DNA of 64,000 nt, from assembly GCF_039529835.1 (NCBI RefSeq), contig NZ_CP154262.1, forward strand, positions 1,178,001 to 1,242,000, in the 5' to 3' direction. Position numbers and translations under genes: made by a program. This document shows, piece by piece, positions 32,150 to 41,903 of the stretch (positions are counted from its first letter, which is position 1; every line of letters starts with the position of its first letter). Source of the DNA: Arthrobacter sp. TMP15. Lineage in GTDB: Bacteria; Actinomycetota; Actinomycetes; Actinomycetales; Micrococcaceae. Below the pieces are notes generated by a model. The model was given only the letters and a program-made list of their open reading frames with translations, was not told the DNA's origin and searched no databases.

Positions 32150-33156
32150 GTAATTTGACCTTGACACAGGCTATCAACGCCGGGCTGCGGCGTGCGCTTG
32201 AAGATGACCCCAAAGTAGTATTGCTGGGTGAAGACATTGGAACTTTGGGTGGTGTTTTCCGTGTAACTGACGGGTTGATGAAGGACTTTGGCTCGCACAG
32301 GGTCATCGACACACCCTTGGCTGAATCAGCCATCATTGGAACCGCAGTGGGCCTGGCCTACCGTGGGTTCCGACCGGTGTGTGAGATTCAGTTTGATGGT
32401 TTCATCTACCCGGGCTTTGATCAGATTGTCTCCCAGGTCGCCAAACTGCATGCCAGAACCCAGGGCATGGTCCGAATGCCTATGACGATTCGGGTTCCAT
32501 TCGGTGGTGGAATCGGCTCTCCTGAGCACCACTCCGAATCACCCGAAGCTTATTTTGTGCATACCTCCGGTCTGCGCGTGATCAGCCCTTCAAATCCTCA
32601 AGATGCTTACACCATGCTCCGCCAGGCAATCGCAAGCGATGACCCTGTCCTGTACTTTGAGCCCAAGCGTCGGTATCACGTCAAGGGCGAGGTTGACTTA
32701 GAGGGAGACCTTACGGCGGCGCCGGCTATGGGTTCGGCACGCATAGTGGAGGCTGGCACGGATGTCACACTCGTTAGCTATGGCCCGTTGGTAAAGACGG
32801 CTGTTGACGCTGCCCGTGCGGCGGCTGGCGAAGGCATCTCCATCGAAGTCATCGACCTGCGTTCACTCTCACCGGTGGACTATGCAACAGTTCAGGAATC
32901 GGTGCAGCGAACTGGCCGTCTTGTGATCACCCACGAGGCCGCGCGAACCCTAGGGATCGGTGCAGAACTGGCCGCCAGCATCACCGAACGCTGCTTTAAT
33001 TACCTTGAGAGCGCACCCGTGCGTGTCACTGGTTTCGACATCCCCTACCCGCCTTCAAAGCTCGAGAAGCACCACCTGCCGGATCTTGACAGGATTCTGG
33101 ACGGCGTCGACCGCGCACTGGGCCGGCCCAACTCTCACACTGGATTGGAATACTGA
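32146..33156 (+). CDS. bkdB: Branched-chain 2-oxoacid dehydrogenase E1 beta subunit
   Basis: 336 residues, the normal size for E1 beta. Recognisable segments are LLGEDIGTLGGVFRVTDGL, DTPLAESAIIGTAVGLA and FGGGIGSPEHHSESPEAYF, which build the TPP/metal pocket at the alpha-beta interface. The ATG overlaps the bkdA stop (ATGA) and is preceded by AAAGGAG. It works as an alpha2beta2 complex with BkdA and channels acyl groups to the lipoyl arm of BkdC. Confidence 0.92.
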   Translation: MSNLTLTQAINAGLRRALEDDPKVVLLGEDIGTLGGVFRVTDGLMKDFGSHRVIDTPLAESAIIGTAVGLAYRGFRPVCEIQFDGFIYPGFDQIVSQVAKLHARTQGMVRMPMTIRVPFGGGIGSPEHHSESPEAYFVHTSGLRVISPSNPQDAYTMLRQAIASDDPVLYFEPKRRYHVKGEVDLEGDLTAAPAMGSARIVEAGTDVTLVSYGPLVKTAVDAARAAAGEGISIEVIDLRSLSPVDYATVQESVQRTGRLVITHEAARTLGIGAELAASITERCFNYLESAPVRVTGFDIPYPPSKLEKHHLPDLDRILDGVDRALGRPNSHTGLEY

Positions 33157-33158
33157 GA

Positions 33159-34541
33159 ATGATCGCTGAATTCAAGCTCCCCGACTTGGGTGAGGGGCTC
33201 ACGGAGTCCGAGATTGTCACGTGGCATGTCGCCGTGGGCGATTCTGTGACGCTTAATCAGGTCATAGCAGATGTCGAGACAGCCAAAGCAGTAGTAGAGC
33301 TACCGTCACCTTATGCCGGCGTGGTCACAGCCATTGCGCACGAGCCAGGCACGGTGGTTGAAGTGGGCGAAGTCATTATCGCCTTTGACATCCCGAATGC
33401 CGAGGGCAGCGACACGGCCTCTGCTGACACTGCTGCTGAGGAGAGCGCGCCAAAACGTGTGCCAACCCTCGTCGGATATGGGGCGGACCCGGAAACATCT
33501 TCAACTCCTGTGCGCCGGGCACGCAACAGGGCCGCAGAAAGTGCGCCAGCTGCTGTTGCACCTCCAGCCCCGGTAGCACCCCCTGCCGCGCCCGCTCCGC
33601 CGGCACCTGTTGTTGGCGAACCTGCTGAGACGTTGCAAATGCAGGCGGATCGGCCGCGGTCAACTCCGCCAGTACGCAAATTGGCGCGGGATCTGGGTGT
33701 TGATTTGGAAGCAGTAACAGGTTCGGGCGAGCGAGGACTTATCACCCGCGATGACGTGGTGACTTTCGCCGGAAGCCAGGAAGCTGGCGCCTCAACCCCG
33801 GAAATAAGTCAGAGTGTGCCCAGGAAATCTGGGAATCTGGAACGGGAGGAACGCGTACCCATCAAGGGTGTGCGTAAGTTCATGGCATCGGCCATGGTGG
33901 AAAGTGCTTTCACGGCACCGCATGTGAGCGAGTTCTTGACCATTGATGTCACTGCCGGAATGGACTTCCTTGCCAAGCTGCGGGCCAGGAAAGACTTTGC
34001 CGGGGTCAAGGTGACACCGCTGACACTCGCTGCCAAAGCCGTCAGTTTGGCCGTGGCACGGCATCCCGCCCTGAACTCTCACTGGGATGAAGAAAATCAG
34101 GAAATTGTGAACTTCAATTACCTGAACCTCGGCATTGCCGCGGCCACTCCGCGAGGTCTGGTGGTGCCTAATATCAAGGACGCCCAAGAGCTGGGGCTGC
34201 GCGGACTGGCAACAGCCCTGGGCAATCTGGCGGATACGGCGCGGGCAGGCAAAACACCTCCTGCTGACTTAGCTGGCGGCACCTTTTCCATCACAAACAT
34301 TGGTGTGTTTGGTATTGACGCCGGCACTCCGATCCTGAACCCCGGCGAGGCAGGCATCCTGGCGCTGGGTGCGGTGCGCACCATGCCCTGGGAATACCAG
34401 GGTGAGGTGGCACTGCGCCAGGTAATGACATTGAGTTTGTCATTCGATCACAGGCTTGTGGACGGCGCACAAGGTTCACGTTTCCTTTCGGATGTGGGCT
34501 CCGTGCTGGCTGACCCGGCCATGGCCTTGGTGATTGCCTAA
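33159..34541 (+). CDS. bkdC: Branched-chain 2-oxoacid dehydrogenase E2 (dihydrolipoamide acyltransferase)
   Basis: 460 residues in the standard order: lipoyl domain with lipoylated Lys43 (ETAKA), an Ala/Pro-rich linker (about 90-160), a peripheral-subunit-binding domain (VRKLARDLGVDLEAVTGSG, about 168-200) and the catalytic acyltransferase domain ending with HRLVDGAQ, whose His and Asp are the active site. The start is two bases after the bkdB stop. No E3 gene (lipoamide dehydrogenase) is in the cluster, so it must be encoded elsewhere. A strong hairpin follows. Confidence 0.93.
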   Translation: MIAEFKLPDLGEGLTESEIVTWHVAVGDSVTLNQVIADVETAKAVVELPSPYAGVVTAIAHEPGTVVEVGEVIIAFDIPNAEGSDTASADTAAEESAPKRVPTLVGYGADPETSSTPVRRARNRAAESAPAAVAPPAPVAPPAAPAPPAPVVGEPAETLQMQADRPRSTPPVRKLARDLGVDLEAVTGSGERGLITRDDVVTFAGSQEAGASTPEISQSVPRKSGNLEREERVPIKGVRKFMASAMVESAFTAPHVSEFLTIDVTAGMDFLAKLRARKDFAGVKVTPLTLAAKAVSLAVARHPALNSHWDEENQEIVNFNYLNLGIAAATPRGLVVPNIKDAQELGLRGLATALGNLADTARAGKTPPADLAGGTFSITNIGVFGIDAGTPILNPGEAGILALGAVRTMPWEYQGEVALRQVMTLSLSFDHRLVDGAQGSRFLSDVGSVLADPAMALVIA

Positions 34542-34551
34542 CAACGCCCAA

Positions 34552-34583
34552 GCTGAGCTGCGCGGTCAGCCGCGCAGCTCAGC
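34552..34583. terminator. Hairpin between convergent bkdC and tetR
   Basis: A 14-bp perfect stem, GCTGAGCTGCGCGG with CCGCGCAGCTCAGC, and a TCAG loop. It lacks a U tract but sits exactly between convergent genes, so it probably terminates both. Confidence 0.75.
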
Positions 34584-34638
34584 GGCGTGTTTGCGTGAAT
34601 ATTAGTGAGCAATGGAGGCGGTCAGCTCAGTACAACGT

Positions 34639-35235
34639 CTAGACGCCGGTCAGTGAGGCCCACGCCATCGCCTCAAGCACCGGTCTAGCCGGGGGGTTCT
34701 GGGCTCCGTGGATGTGAACGCTGTGTGGAGTTGAGTTGATCAGGCCAAAAACGGCGTGTGCCTGCAGCCGGCAAATAGCGGCTCCGCGCTGCGGGAAAAG
34801 CCGGCCCAGTACCTCAACCCACAGCTCCACATAGGCGCGCTGTAATGATCGGACGGAAGCTCGCTCAGCCTTGCCCAAGCTCTCAAAGTCCCTGTCCTGG
34901 ACCCGGATAACGTCAGGCTTTGTGAGGGCAAAATCGACGTGGAAGGCTATCAGGGCGTGCAGGGAGGCGTCGGGGTTGGGCGTTGATTCAAGCACGGAGC
35001 GCCCCCCGGCCAGCAGCTCCTCACTGACATCCACCAGCAGAGCCCCCAAAAGTGCTTGTTTGCCGTTGAAATGTCTATACACGGCAGGGCCACTTACCCC
35101 GACAGCGGCCCCCAGATCTTCAATGGAGACGCCATTGAAGCCGCGCTGGGCGAACAGCGTCGCTGCGGAGGTCAGCAGGGCGGAACGGCGATTGGCTTTT
35201 GCCTGGGTGCGGGGCGTTACGGGTTGTTGATTCAT
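34639..35235 (-). CDS. TetR family regulator of the leucine-degradation operon
   Basis: The ATG at 35235 (MNQQPVTPRTQ) follows AGGGG and gives 198 residues; an upstream start at 35280 adds 15. The N-terminal HTH reads VSIEDLGAAVGVSGPAVYRHF, and the C-terminus resembles the tetracyclin-repressor-like ligand domain of acyl-CoA-responsive regulators. It is divergent from accD1, and the spacer carries a long inverted repeat. The equivalent regulator in mycobacteria (Rv2506 position) flanks the same gene set, so control of accD1-accA1-fadE-sco genes is very likely. Confidence 0.9.
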   Translation of the reverse strand: MNQQPVTPRTQAKANRRSALLTSAATLFAQRGFNGVSIEDLGAAVGVSGPAVYRHFNGKQALLGALLVDVSEELLAGGRSVLESTPNPDASLHALIAFHVDFALTKPDVIRVQDRDFESLGKAERASVRSLQRAYVELWVEVLGRLFPQRGAAICRLQAHAVFGLINSTPHSVHIHGAQNPPARPVLEAMAWASLTGV

Positions 35236-35282
35236 ATCTACCCCTGACGTAGGAACTGTGCTGGACAACCAAGAAATCACAG

Positions 35283-35304
35283 ACTAACCTGAAACTCAGT
35301 TAGT
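35283..35304. promoter_or_regulatory. Candidate TetR operator in the tetR-accD1 spacer
   Basis: Inverted repeat: left arm ACTAACCTGA, spacer AAC, right arm TCAGTTAGT, matching except for one extra C. A further TTAGTG direct repeat follows near 35313-35320. It lies about 50 bp upstream of accD1 and is shared by both divergent genes. Confidence 0.65.
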
Positions 35305-35348
35305 GGTTATTAACTTAGTGTAGCTTTGATTGAGCAAATGAGGGGTCG

Positions 35349-36956
35349 ATGGAGACTTTGCAGAGCCAGGTGGAACCCGCCGGGGAAGCGTTCGAGCGCA
35401 ACGGTGCACAGCAGCGCACTTTGGTGGAGGAACTGCGGCAGAACCTGCGGAGAACATCGCTGGGTGGGCCGGAAAAATCCCGCGAGCGTCACATTTCACG
35501 CGGTAAGCTGCTGCCTCGGGACAGAGTTGACCATCTTCTGGATGCGGGCAGCCCGTTCCTTGAAGTTGCTCCGTTGGCAGCCCATGAAATGTACGACGGC
35601 GCGTCCCCCGGAGCCGGTGTGATCGCCGGCATCGGGATGGTGCGGGGTCGCCACGTGATGATTGTGTGCAACGACGCCACGGTCAAGGGCGGCACCTACT
35701 ATCCCATGAGCGTGAAGAAGCACCTTCGCGCCCAAGAAATTGCCCTTGAGAACCAACTGCCGTGCATTTACCTCGTGGATTCCGGTGGTGCCTTCCTGCC
35801 CAAACAAGATGAAGTGTTCCCCGATAAAGAGCACTTTGGCCGGATCTTTTTCAATCAGGCCCAGATGTCTGCGAAGAAGATTCCGCAGATCGCCGCTGTG
35901 ATGGGCTCCTGCACCGCTGGCGGCGCCTATATGCCGGCCATGAGTGATGAAACTGTCATTGTCCGCAACCAGGGCACCATCTTCTTGGGCGGCCCGCCCT
36001 TGGTAAAAGCCGCCATCGGTGAAATTGTGACGGCAGAGGAACTCGGAGGTGGAGACGTCCATGCCAGTATCTCCGGTGTGGTGGACCATCTGGCGGAAAA
36101 TGATGAACATGCTCTTGCTATTATCCGGGATATTGTTGCCACCCTGCCACCGAACCCGGCCCCGGCATGGGCTGTAGAGGAAAGCCGCGAACCCCTGGTG
36201 GATCCCGCGGAACTCTACGGGGCCGTACCCACCGACTTGAACACCCCTTACGACATTCGTGAGGTGATAGCCCGGCTGGTGGACGGCAGCAAGTTCCACG
36301 AATTCAAAAAGAACTACGGCACCACTCTTGTCACGGGTTTTGCCGCCCTGCATGGACACCCGGTGGGCATCGTAGCCAACAACGGAGTGCTCTTTAGCGA
36401 ATCGGCCATGAAGGGCGCCCACTTTATTGAGCTGTGCGACCAGCGCGGCATCCCCTTGATTTTCCTGCAGAACCTTAACGGGTTCATGGTCGGCAAAGAC
36501 TATGAGCACGGTGGTATTGCCAAGCACGGAGCCAAGATGGTCACCGCCGTCGCCACCGCGCGTGTACCAAAACTGACTGTTATTGTGGGTGGCTCTTTTG
36601 GCGCCGGGAACTATTCCATGTGCGGTAGGGCCTACAGCCCGCGATTCTTATGGATGTGGCCGGCCGCCCGCATATCTGTCATGGGAGGTAACCAGGCGTC
36701 CTCGGTTTTGGCCACGGTGAAACGGGATGCCCACGAAAGGAATGGGGAACAGTGGACCCCGGCCCAGGAAGCTGAGTTCAAGGCTCCCATTCTGGCCCAG
36801 TATGAAGACCAGGGTAGCCCGTACTATTCCACCGCGCGTCTCTGGGACGACGGCATTATTGACCCCGCGGACACCCGCACAGTTTTGGGGCTTGCCCTGG
36901 ACGTGTGTGCCCGGACCGCGCTGCCCGAGACCGCTTTCGGTCTCTTTAGGATGTGA
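35349..36956 (+). CDS. accD1: Acyl-CoA carboxylase carboxyltransferase subunit, methylcrotonyl-CoA type
   Basis: 535 residues with tandem crotonase-like N and C halves, the size of AccD1/MCC beta. It transfers CO2 from carboxybiotin to 3-methylcrotonyl-CoA. Typical segments include [53 protein letters not shown]-like residues and [19 protein letters not shown]. It starts with ATG after GAGGGG. The acceptor is inferred from the neighbours (bkd and acyl-CoA dehydrogenase), as in the M. tuberculosis AccA1-AccD1 enzyme. Six bases separate it from accA1. Confidence 0.92.
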   Translation: METLQSQVEPAGEAFERNGAQQRTLVEELRQNLRRTSLGGPEKSRERHISRGKLLPRDRVDHLLDAGSPFLEVAPLAAHEMYDGASPGAGVIAGIGMVRGRHVMIVCNDATVKGGTYYPMSVKKHLRAQEIALENQLPCIYLVDSGGAFLPKQDEVFPDKEHFGRIFFNQAQMSAKKIPQIAAVMGSCTAGGAYMPAMSDETVIVRNQGTIFLGGPPLVKAAIGEIVTAEELGGGDVHASISGVVDHLAENDEHALAIIRDIVATLPPNPAPAWAVEESREPLVDPAELYGAVPTDLNTPYDIREVIARLVDGSKFHEFKKNYGTTLVTGFAALHGHPVGIVANNGVLFSESAMKGAHFIELCDQRGIPLIFLQNLNGFMVGKDYEHGGIAKHGAKMVTAVATARVPKLTVIVGGSFGAGNYSMCGRAYSPRFLWMWPAARISVMGGNQASSVLATVKRDAHERNGEQWTPAQEAEFKAPILAQYEDQGSPYYSTARLWDDGIIDPADTRTVLGLALDVCARTALPETAFGLFRM

Positions 36957-36962
36957 GCCACC

Positions 36963-39185
36963 ATGACAACACTTACCCAGTCCAGTCCGCACGAACCAAA
37001 GCCTCCTGTTCCACCGCTTTTTGATACGGTCCTGGTGGCCAACCGTGGGGAGATTGCCTGCCGCGTCATCCGCACTCTAAAGGATCTGGGCATCCGATCG
37101 GTGGCTGTATATTCAGTGGCCGACGCCGGAGCCCGGCACGTGCGTGAAGCCGACCAGGCTGTTTGTATAGGGCCCGCCGCCGCCGCTGAAAGCTACCTGA
37201 ATATAGCGGCGGTAGTGGCGGCGTGCCGTGAATCAGGGGCCCAGGCAGTCCACCCGGGCTATGGGTTCCTGTCCGAAAATCTTGCCTTCGCGCAGGCTCT
37301 GCAAGACGCTGAGATCACCTTCATTGGTCCCAACATTCAGGCCCTGAATGTTATGGGAGATAAGATCCGTTCCAAGAATCACGTGGTAGCTGCAGGGGTG
37401 CCTGTGGTGCCCGGGATTTCCCAGCCGGGATTATCTGACGCCGATCTGATAGCGGCCGCTGTGGACATCGGATATCCGCTCCTGATCAAGCCCTCCGCCG
37501 GAGGTGGCGGCAAAGGCATGCACAGCGTTTTCTGTGCTGAGGACCTGCCAGCAACTCTGGCCACGGCCCGCCGCGTGGCTGCTGCCGCATTTGGTGATGA
37601 CACGCTTTTTCTTGAACGGCTGGTCGCCAACCCGAGGCACATTGAAGTACAAATTTTGGGTGACAACTTTGGCAATGTCATTCATCTAGGCGAAAGGGAG
37701 TGCTCACTCCAGCGCCGCCACCAGAAAGTCATTGAAGAAGCCCCGTCACCGTTGCTTGAGGGGATGGACTGCGGCGAAGAGGTTCGTCAGCGCATTGGGG
37801 CAGCGGCGTGTGCTGCGGCCGCCAGTGTGAACTATACGGGTGCAGGAACCGTGGAATTCCTGGTATCCAACGACAAACCAGATGAGTTCTTCTTCATGGA
37901 GATGAACACCCGCCTCCAGGTTGAACACCCCGTGACTGAAATGGTGGCCCGTGCCAAGGGGGAGGCCCTTGATCTGGTGCGTTGGCAGGTTCGGATAGCA
38001 GCAGGGGAGAAGCTCAGCTTCACTCAGCAGGATGTCAGCTTGGAAGGCCATGCAGTTGAGGCCCGCGTCTATGCCGAAAATCCGGCGCAAGGATTCCTGC
38101 CAGCGGCCGGGACTGTGGTGGCGTTGGATGAATCCGTGGCCCAGCGCTCTGGACTGCGCGTTGACAGCTCACTCATGCAGGACCTGGAAATTTCCGCAAA
38201 CTACGATCCCATGCTTGCAAAGGTCATCGCGTGGGGAAGGGACAGAGTGCAAGCTCTGGAACGGCTGGATGAGGCCCTGCGCGATTACATGGTGCTGGGA
38301 GTACCCACCAATATTGAATATCTGCGCCTGCTCATCAATGATCCCGATGTTCAAGCCGGGCGCCTCGACACCACCTTGATTGAACGCAAACTCCCGGAGC
38401 TGTCCTTTAGAACTGTTGACGCCGGAGATTACGCAGCGGCAGCCTTGGTTGTGCGGGCAGTTGAGCAGTCAGGTGCGCTGGGGCGGGGCAAAGCCATGGG
38501 AGAAACTTCCTGGCACGGAACAGATGGCTGGCGGTTAGGTGATTCCGCGCCATGGCGGATGTCGTGGGCCGCTGGCGAACGCACGGCAGTGGTGAGAGTC
38601 AGCGGAAGCAGAGACGGTGGAAGCAGAGTCAGCGGAAGCAAAGATGGCGACGGCGGGAAAGGTCCCGGCGTCGTGCAGGTCATGGGGCCGGAAATATCCG
38701 ATTCCGAACCCGCACAACTGATTATGCAGGCTAACGCCCAGGGGCGAACAGGACACGCCGTGACTATGCGGTGGTCGGATCAGGAACGCGAATACCAGAT
38801 CGCGGTGGCTGGCAAGAGAGTTTTTCTGGGCAATGCCGGCTGGAGTGCGCAGCTGCAACGTCTGGACCGTGAGGAGGCAACCGCGCGAATGCTTGCGGGC
38901 CTTGAGCGTGAACATGCCAGCGCCGATCCGCAGGTACGCAGCCCCATGCCGGGCACCGTCACCATGCTCAATGCGGCCACGGGAGATCAGGTTGTGCCAG
39001 GGACGGTACTACTCGCGGTGGAGGCCATGAAGATGGAACACCAGCTGGTAGCTGCGATCGCCGGCACAGTGCACATCAGCGTCGCTGTTGGGGCGCTGGT
39101 TAAAGCAGAGCAAGTGCTGGCCCATGTGGTCCCCGATCAAACAATTGAAAACCCACCAGCAACTCCAAACCCTGAAGGGGAATAA
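36963..39185 (+). CDS. accA1: Acyl-CoA carboxylase biotin carboxylase/BCCP subunit
   Basis: 740 residues. Biotin carboxylase part (about 20-470): LVANRGEIACRVIRT, ATP-grasp loop PSAGGGGKGMHSV and EMNTRLQVEHPVTEM. The BCCP domain at the end has the biotinylated Lys690 in EAMKMEH. Between them, around residues 540-565, is a Ser/Gly/Arg/Asp low-complexity insertion (VSGSRDGGSRVSGSKDGDGG) made from imperfect direct DNA repeats. This partly explains why it is longer than the roughly 650-residue AccA1. It forms a complex with AccD1 and precedes the acyl-CoA dehydrogenase by one base. Confidence 0.94.
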   Translation: MTTLTQSSPHEPKPPVPPLFDTVLVANRGEIACRVIRTLKDLGIRSVAVYSVADAGARHVREADQAVCIGPAAAAESYLNIAAVVAACRESGAQAVHPGYGFLSENLAFAQALQDAEITFIGPNIQALNVMGDKIRSKNHVVAAGVPVVPGISQPGLSDADLIAAAVDIGYPLLIKPSAGGGGKGMHSVFCAEDLPATLATARRVAAAAFGDDTLFLERLVANPRHIEVQILGDNFGNVIHLGERECSLQRRHQKVIEEAPSPLLEGMDCGEEVRQRIGAAACAAAASVNYTGAGTVEFLVSNDKPDEFFFMEMNTRLQVEHPVTEMVARAKGEALDLVRWQVRIAAGEKLSFTQQDVSLEGHAVEARVYAENPAQGFLPAAGTVVALDESVAQRSGLRVDSSLMQDLEISANYDPMLAKVIAWGRDRVQALERLDEALRDYMVLGVPTNIEYLRLLINDPDVQAGRLDTTLIERKLPELSFRTVDAGDYAAAALVVRAVEQSGALGRGKAMGETSWHGTDGWRLGDSAPWRMSWAAGERTAVVRVSGSRDGGSRVSGSKDGDGGKGPGVVQVMGPEISDSEPAQLIMQANAQGRTGHAVTMRWSDQEREYQIAVAGKRVFLGNAGWSAQLQRLDREEATARMLAGLEREHASADPQVRSPMPGTVTMLNAATGDQVVPGTVLLAVEAMKMEHQLVAAIAGTVHISVAVGALVKAEQVLAHVVPDQTIENPPATPNPEGE

Positions 39186-39186
39186 T

Positions 39187-39189
39187 ATG
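39187..39189 (+). promoter_or_regulatory. Start choice for the FadE19-like gene
   Basis: GAAGGGG six to seven bases upstream and the conserved N-terminus (MPNFELNDEYQAL) fix the ATG here, one base after the accA1 stop. A longer frame beginning at 39088 overlaps accA1 and has no ribosome-binding site. Confidence 0.8.
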
Positions 39190-40350
39190 CCAAATTTTGA
39201 GCTCAATGACGAGTACCAGGCCCTCAGCGACATGGTGCGGGACTTTGCCGACAACGTGGTGGCACCGGTCGCGGCAAAGCACGACCAGGAGCACAGTTTT
39301 CCCTACGAGATCGTCTCTCAGATGGGCGAACTTGGCCTGTTTGGGCTGCCTTTCCCGGAGGAGTTTGGCGGCATGGACGGGGACTACTTTGCCCTCTCCC
39401 TAGCGCTGGAACAGCTGGGCCGGGTGGATCAGTCGGTGGCCATCACCTTGGAGGCGGGAGTGTCCCTGGGGGCCATGCCTGTGCACCGCTTCGGCACACA
39501 AGCCCAAAAGGAGCAGTGGCTGCCCTCCCTGACCTCCGGAGCAGCGTTGGCAGGCTTTGGTCTGACCGAGCCCGACGCCGGATCCGACGCCGGTGGGACC
39601 GCCACCAAGGCGCGCCTTGAGAACGGGGAATGGGTGATCGATGGCAGCAAGCAGTTCATCACGAACTCAGGCACGGACATCACCAAGTTTGTCACCGCCA
39701 CTGCCGTAACCGGGACCTCCGAACGCAAGGATGGGTCGGTGAAAAAGGAAATCTCCACCATCATTGTGCCCAACGGAACGCCCGGATTCACGGTTGAGAA
39801 GGCCTACAACAAAGTTGGCTGGAACGCCTCGGACACCCACCCGCTGAGTTTCGCCAATGTTCATGTTCCCGAAGAAAACCTGTTGGGCGAACGTGGCCGT
39901 GGCTATGCCAACTTCCTGTCCATCCTGGATGAGGGCCGGATTGCCATTGCGGCCCTTGCCACAGGTGCGGCGCAAGGTTGCGTGGATGAGTCGGTCCGCT
40001 ACGCGAAGGAACGCAGCGCATTTGGTCACAACATTGGCCACTATCAGGGCATTTCCTTCAAAATCGCGCGCATGCAGACCCGTGCGCACCTAGCCCGACT
40101 GGCCTATTACGATGCCGCCGCGCGCATGCTGGCAGGCAAGCCTTTCAAGACTGAAGCGGCCATCGCTAAGATGGTCGCAAGCGAGGCGGCCATGGACAAC
40201 GCACGGGACGCCACGCAGGTCTTTGGCGGCTACGGCTTCATCAATGAGTTCTCCGTAGCTAGGCATTACCGGGATTCAAAGATTTTGGAGATCGGCGAGG
40301 GCACCACCGAGGTCCAGCTGATGCTCATCGCCCGCGATCTGGGCCTCTAA
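39187..40350 (+). CDS. Acyl-CoA dehydrogenase of leucine degradation (FadE19-like)
   Basis: 387 residues from ATG at 39187, after GAAGGGG. FAD-binding motif AGFGLTEPDAGSDAGGT; the C-terminal GEGTTEVQLMLIARDLGL has the Glu that acts as base in most acyl-CoA dehydrogenases. Mammalian isovaleryl-CoA dehydrogenase has its base elsewhere (LDLER); here that site is LDEGR, so the C-terminal Glu is the likely base. Gene order points to isovaleryl-CoA or 2-methyl-branched acyl-CoA as substrate. The stop codon is inside the first of four 17-bp repeats. Confidence 0.9.
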   Translation: MPNFELNDEYQALSDMVRDFADNVVAPVAAKHDQEHSFPYEIVSQMGELGLFGLPFPEEFGGMDGDYFALSLALEQLGRVDQSVAITLEAGVSLGAMPVHRFGTQAQKEQWLPSLTSGAALAGFGLTEPDAGSDAGGTATKARLENGEWVIDGSKQFITNSGTDITKFVTATAVTGTSERKDGSVKKEISTIIVPNGTPGFTVEKAYNKVGWNASDTHPLSFANVHVPEENLLGERGRGYANFLSILDEGRIAIAALATGAAQGCVDESVRYAKERSAFGHNIGHYQGISFKIARMQTRAHLARLAYYDAAARMLAGKPFKTEAAIAKMVASEAAMDNARDATQVFGGYGFINEFSVARHYRDSKILEIGEGTTEVQLMLIARDLGL

Positions 40351-40406
40351 ACCGACTGGGCCTCTAAACCGACTGGGCCTCTAAACCGACTGGGCCTCTA
40401 AACCGA
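40339..40406. repeat. Four perfect 17-bp tandem repeats across a stop codon
   Basis: CTGGGCCTCTAAACCGA is repeated without change at 40339, 40356, 40373 and 40390. The first copy holds the last codons (Gly-Leu) and TAA of the acyl-CoA dehydrogenase gene. The array fills most of the 71-bp gap before the CoA-transferase gene, whose ribosome-binding site follows directly. Confidence 0.96.
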
Positions 40407-40421
40407 CTGAAAGGTACCGCC

Positions 40422-41903
40422 ATGATCAACAAAGTAGTTGCCTCCCCGGCTGCGGCAATCCATGACATTACTGACGGTGCATCCCTGGCCGTAGGCGGCT
40501 TCGGCCTGTGCGGGATACCCGTGGCATTGATTCAAGCTGTCCATGACGCTGAGGTTTCCCAGCTGGAAACTATCTCTAACAACTGCGGAGTTGATGATTG
40601 GGGCCTTGGCATCCTGCTTCGAGATGGACGGATCCGGCGCACCATTTCCTCCTACGTGGGGGAGAACAAGGAATTTGCCCGTCAGTTCCTTGCCGGTGAG
40701 CTTGAAGTTGAGCTCACACCGCAGGGCACGCTGGCCGAGAAGCTGCGTGCAGGTGGTGCTGGTATACCGGCTTTCTACACCGCCGCAGGGGTGGGCACAC
40801 AGGTCAGTGAGGGTGGCCTGCCTCGGATGTACGACGGCGCTGGCGGGGTTGGCGTAGCCTCCCCACCCAAGGACGTGCGTACTTTTGGTGAGGCAGAGTT
40901 TGTGTTGGAGGAGTCTCTGACTCCCGACTTCGCCCTGGTCCATGCCTGGAAGGGGGATAAGCACGGGAACCTGATCTTCCACGCCACCGCCATGAACTTC
41001 AATCCACTGTGCGCCATGGCCGGACGCATCACTATTGCAGAGGTGGAAGAGCTTGTGGAACCCGGAGAGCTGGATCCCGAGCACGTCCATGTTCCCGGGA
41101 TTTTTGTTCAGCGGGTGGTTCATGTTCCAGCTGGTACCCCGGGGAGTGAGAAGCGTATTGAAAAGCGCACGGTATCTGTTCCGGCAGATGCGGTTGCTCA
41201 GACCTCCGAACCAGCCCCGGCGGTAGGTAACACGGCAGTAAGCAAAGCCGTGCCGCTGACCCGCAATGAGCTGGCCGCACGGGTGGCACGCGAGTTGCAC
41301 AACGGCCAATACGTCAACCTCGGTATTGGTATGCCCACGTTGATCCCCAACTACATCCCTGAGGGTGTGGAGGTGGTGTTGCATTCAGAAAACGGGCTCC
41401 TTGGCATTGGACCCTACCCGCTGGAAGCTGATGTGGATTCAGATCTGATCAATGCCGGTAAGGAAACCGTCACCGCCAATAAAGGGGCCGCGTTCTTTGA
41501 TTCGGCTACCTCGTTTGGCATGGTGCGTGGCGGGCACATTGATGTTGCCGTCTTGGGGGCCATGCAGGTTGCCGCTAACGGTGATCTGGCGAACTGGATG
41601 ATTCCTGGCAAAATGGTCAAGGGTATGGGTGGGGCCATGGACCTGGTATTCGGTGCCAAGAAACTCATTGTCATGATGGAACATGTGGACAAGTACGGGG
41701 CACCAAAGATTGTCCCCGCGTGTACTTTGCCACTGACTGGAAAAGGCTGTGTTGATCTGATCATCACTGACCTAGCCGTTATTGAGGTCACCCCCGACGG
41801 ACTGGTGCTGAAGGAATTGGCCCCCGGAGTCAGCGTGGAGCAGATAGTTGGTGCAACCGGAGCGCCGCTGAACGTGGCGATGCATGATCTGGACAACGTA
41901 TGA
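40422..41903 (+). CDS. Fused 3-oxoacid (acetoacetate) CoA-transferase, alpha and beta in one chain
   Basis: 493 residues. The N-terminal half (1-245) is the A subunit with GGFGLCGIP and CGVDDWGLG-type motifs. A short variable linker (about 250-275) leads to the B subunit, with catalytic Glu in [11 protein letters not shown] and [15 protein letters not shown]. Most bacteria encode ScoA and ScoB separately; here they are fused as in animal SCOT. It transfers CoA from succinyl-CoA to acetoacetate, closing the leucine pathway. GAAAGG is eight bases before the ATG. It overlaps maoC by four bases. Confidence 0.92.
   Translation: MINKVVASPAAAIHDITDGASLAVGGFGLCGIPVALIQAVHDAEVSQLETISNNCGVDDWGLGILLRDGRIRRTISSYVGENKEFARQFLAGELEVELTPQGTLAEKLRAGGAGIPAFYTAAGVGTQVSEGGLPRMYDGAGGVGVASPPKDVRTFGEAEFVLEESLTPDFALVHAWKGDKHGNLIFHATAMNFNPLCAMAGRITIAEVEELVEPGELDPEHVHVPGIFVQRVVHVPAGTPGSEKRIEKRTVSVPADAVAQTSEPAPAVGNTAVSKAVPLTRNELAARVARELHNGQYVNLGIGMPTLIPNYIPEGVEVVLHSENGLLGIGPYPLEADVDSDLINAGKETVTANKGAAFFDSATSFGMVRGGHIDVAVLGAMQVAANGDLANWMIPGKMVKGMGGAMDLVFGAKKLIVMMEHVDKYGAPKIVPACTLPLTGKGCVDLIITDLAVIEVTPDGLVLKELAPGVSVEQIVGATGAPLNVAMHDLDNV

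Noticed and set aside
30992-34541. Pyruvate dehydrogenase operon
   Set aside because: E1/E2 sequences alone are ambiguous, but the divergent Lrp regulator and adjacent leucine catabolic genes favour a branched-chain 2-oxoacid dehydrogenase.
35496-36527. 343-codon frame antisense to accD1
   Set aside because: Lies wholly inside the well supported accD1 gene and encodes no recognisable protein.
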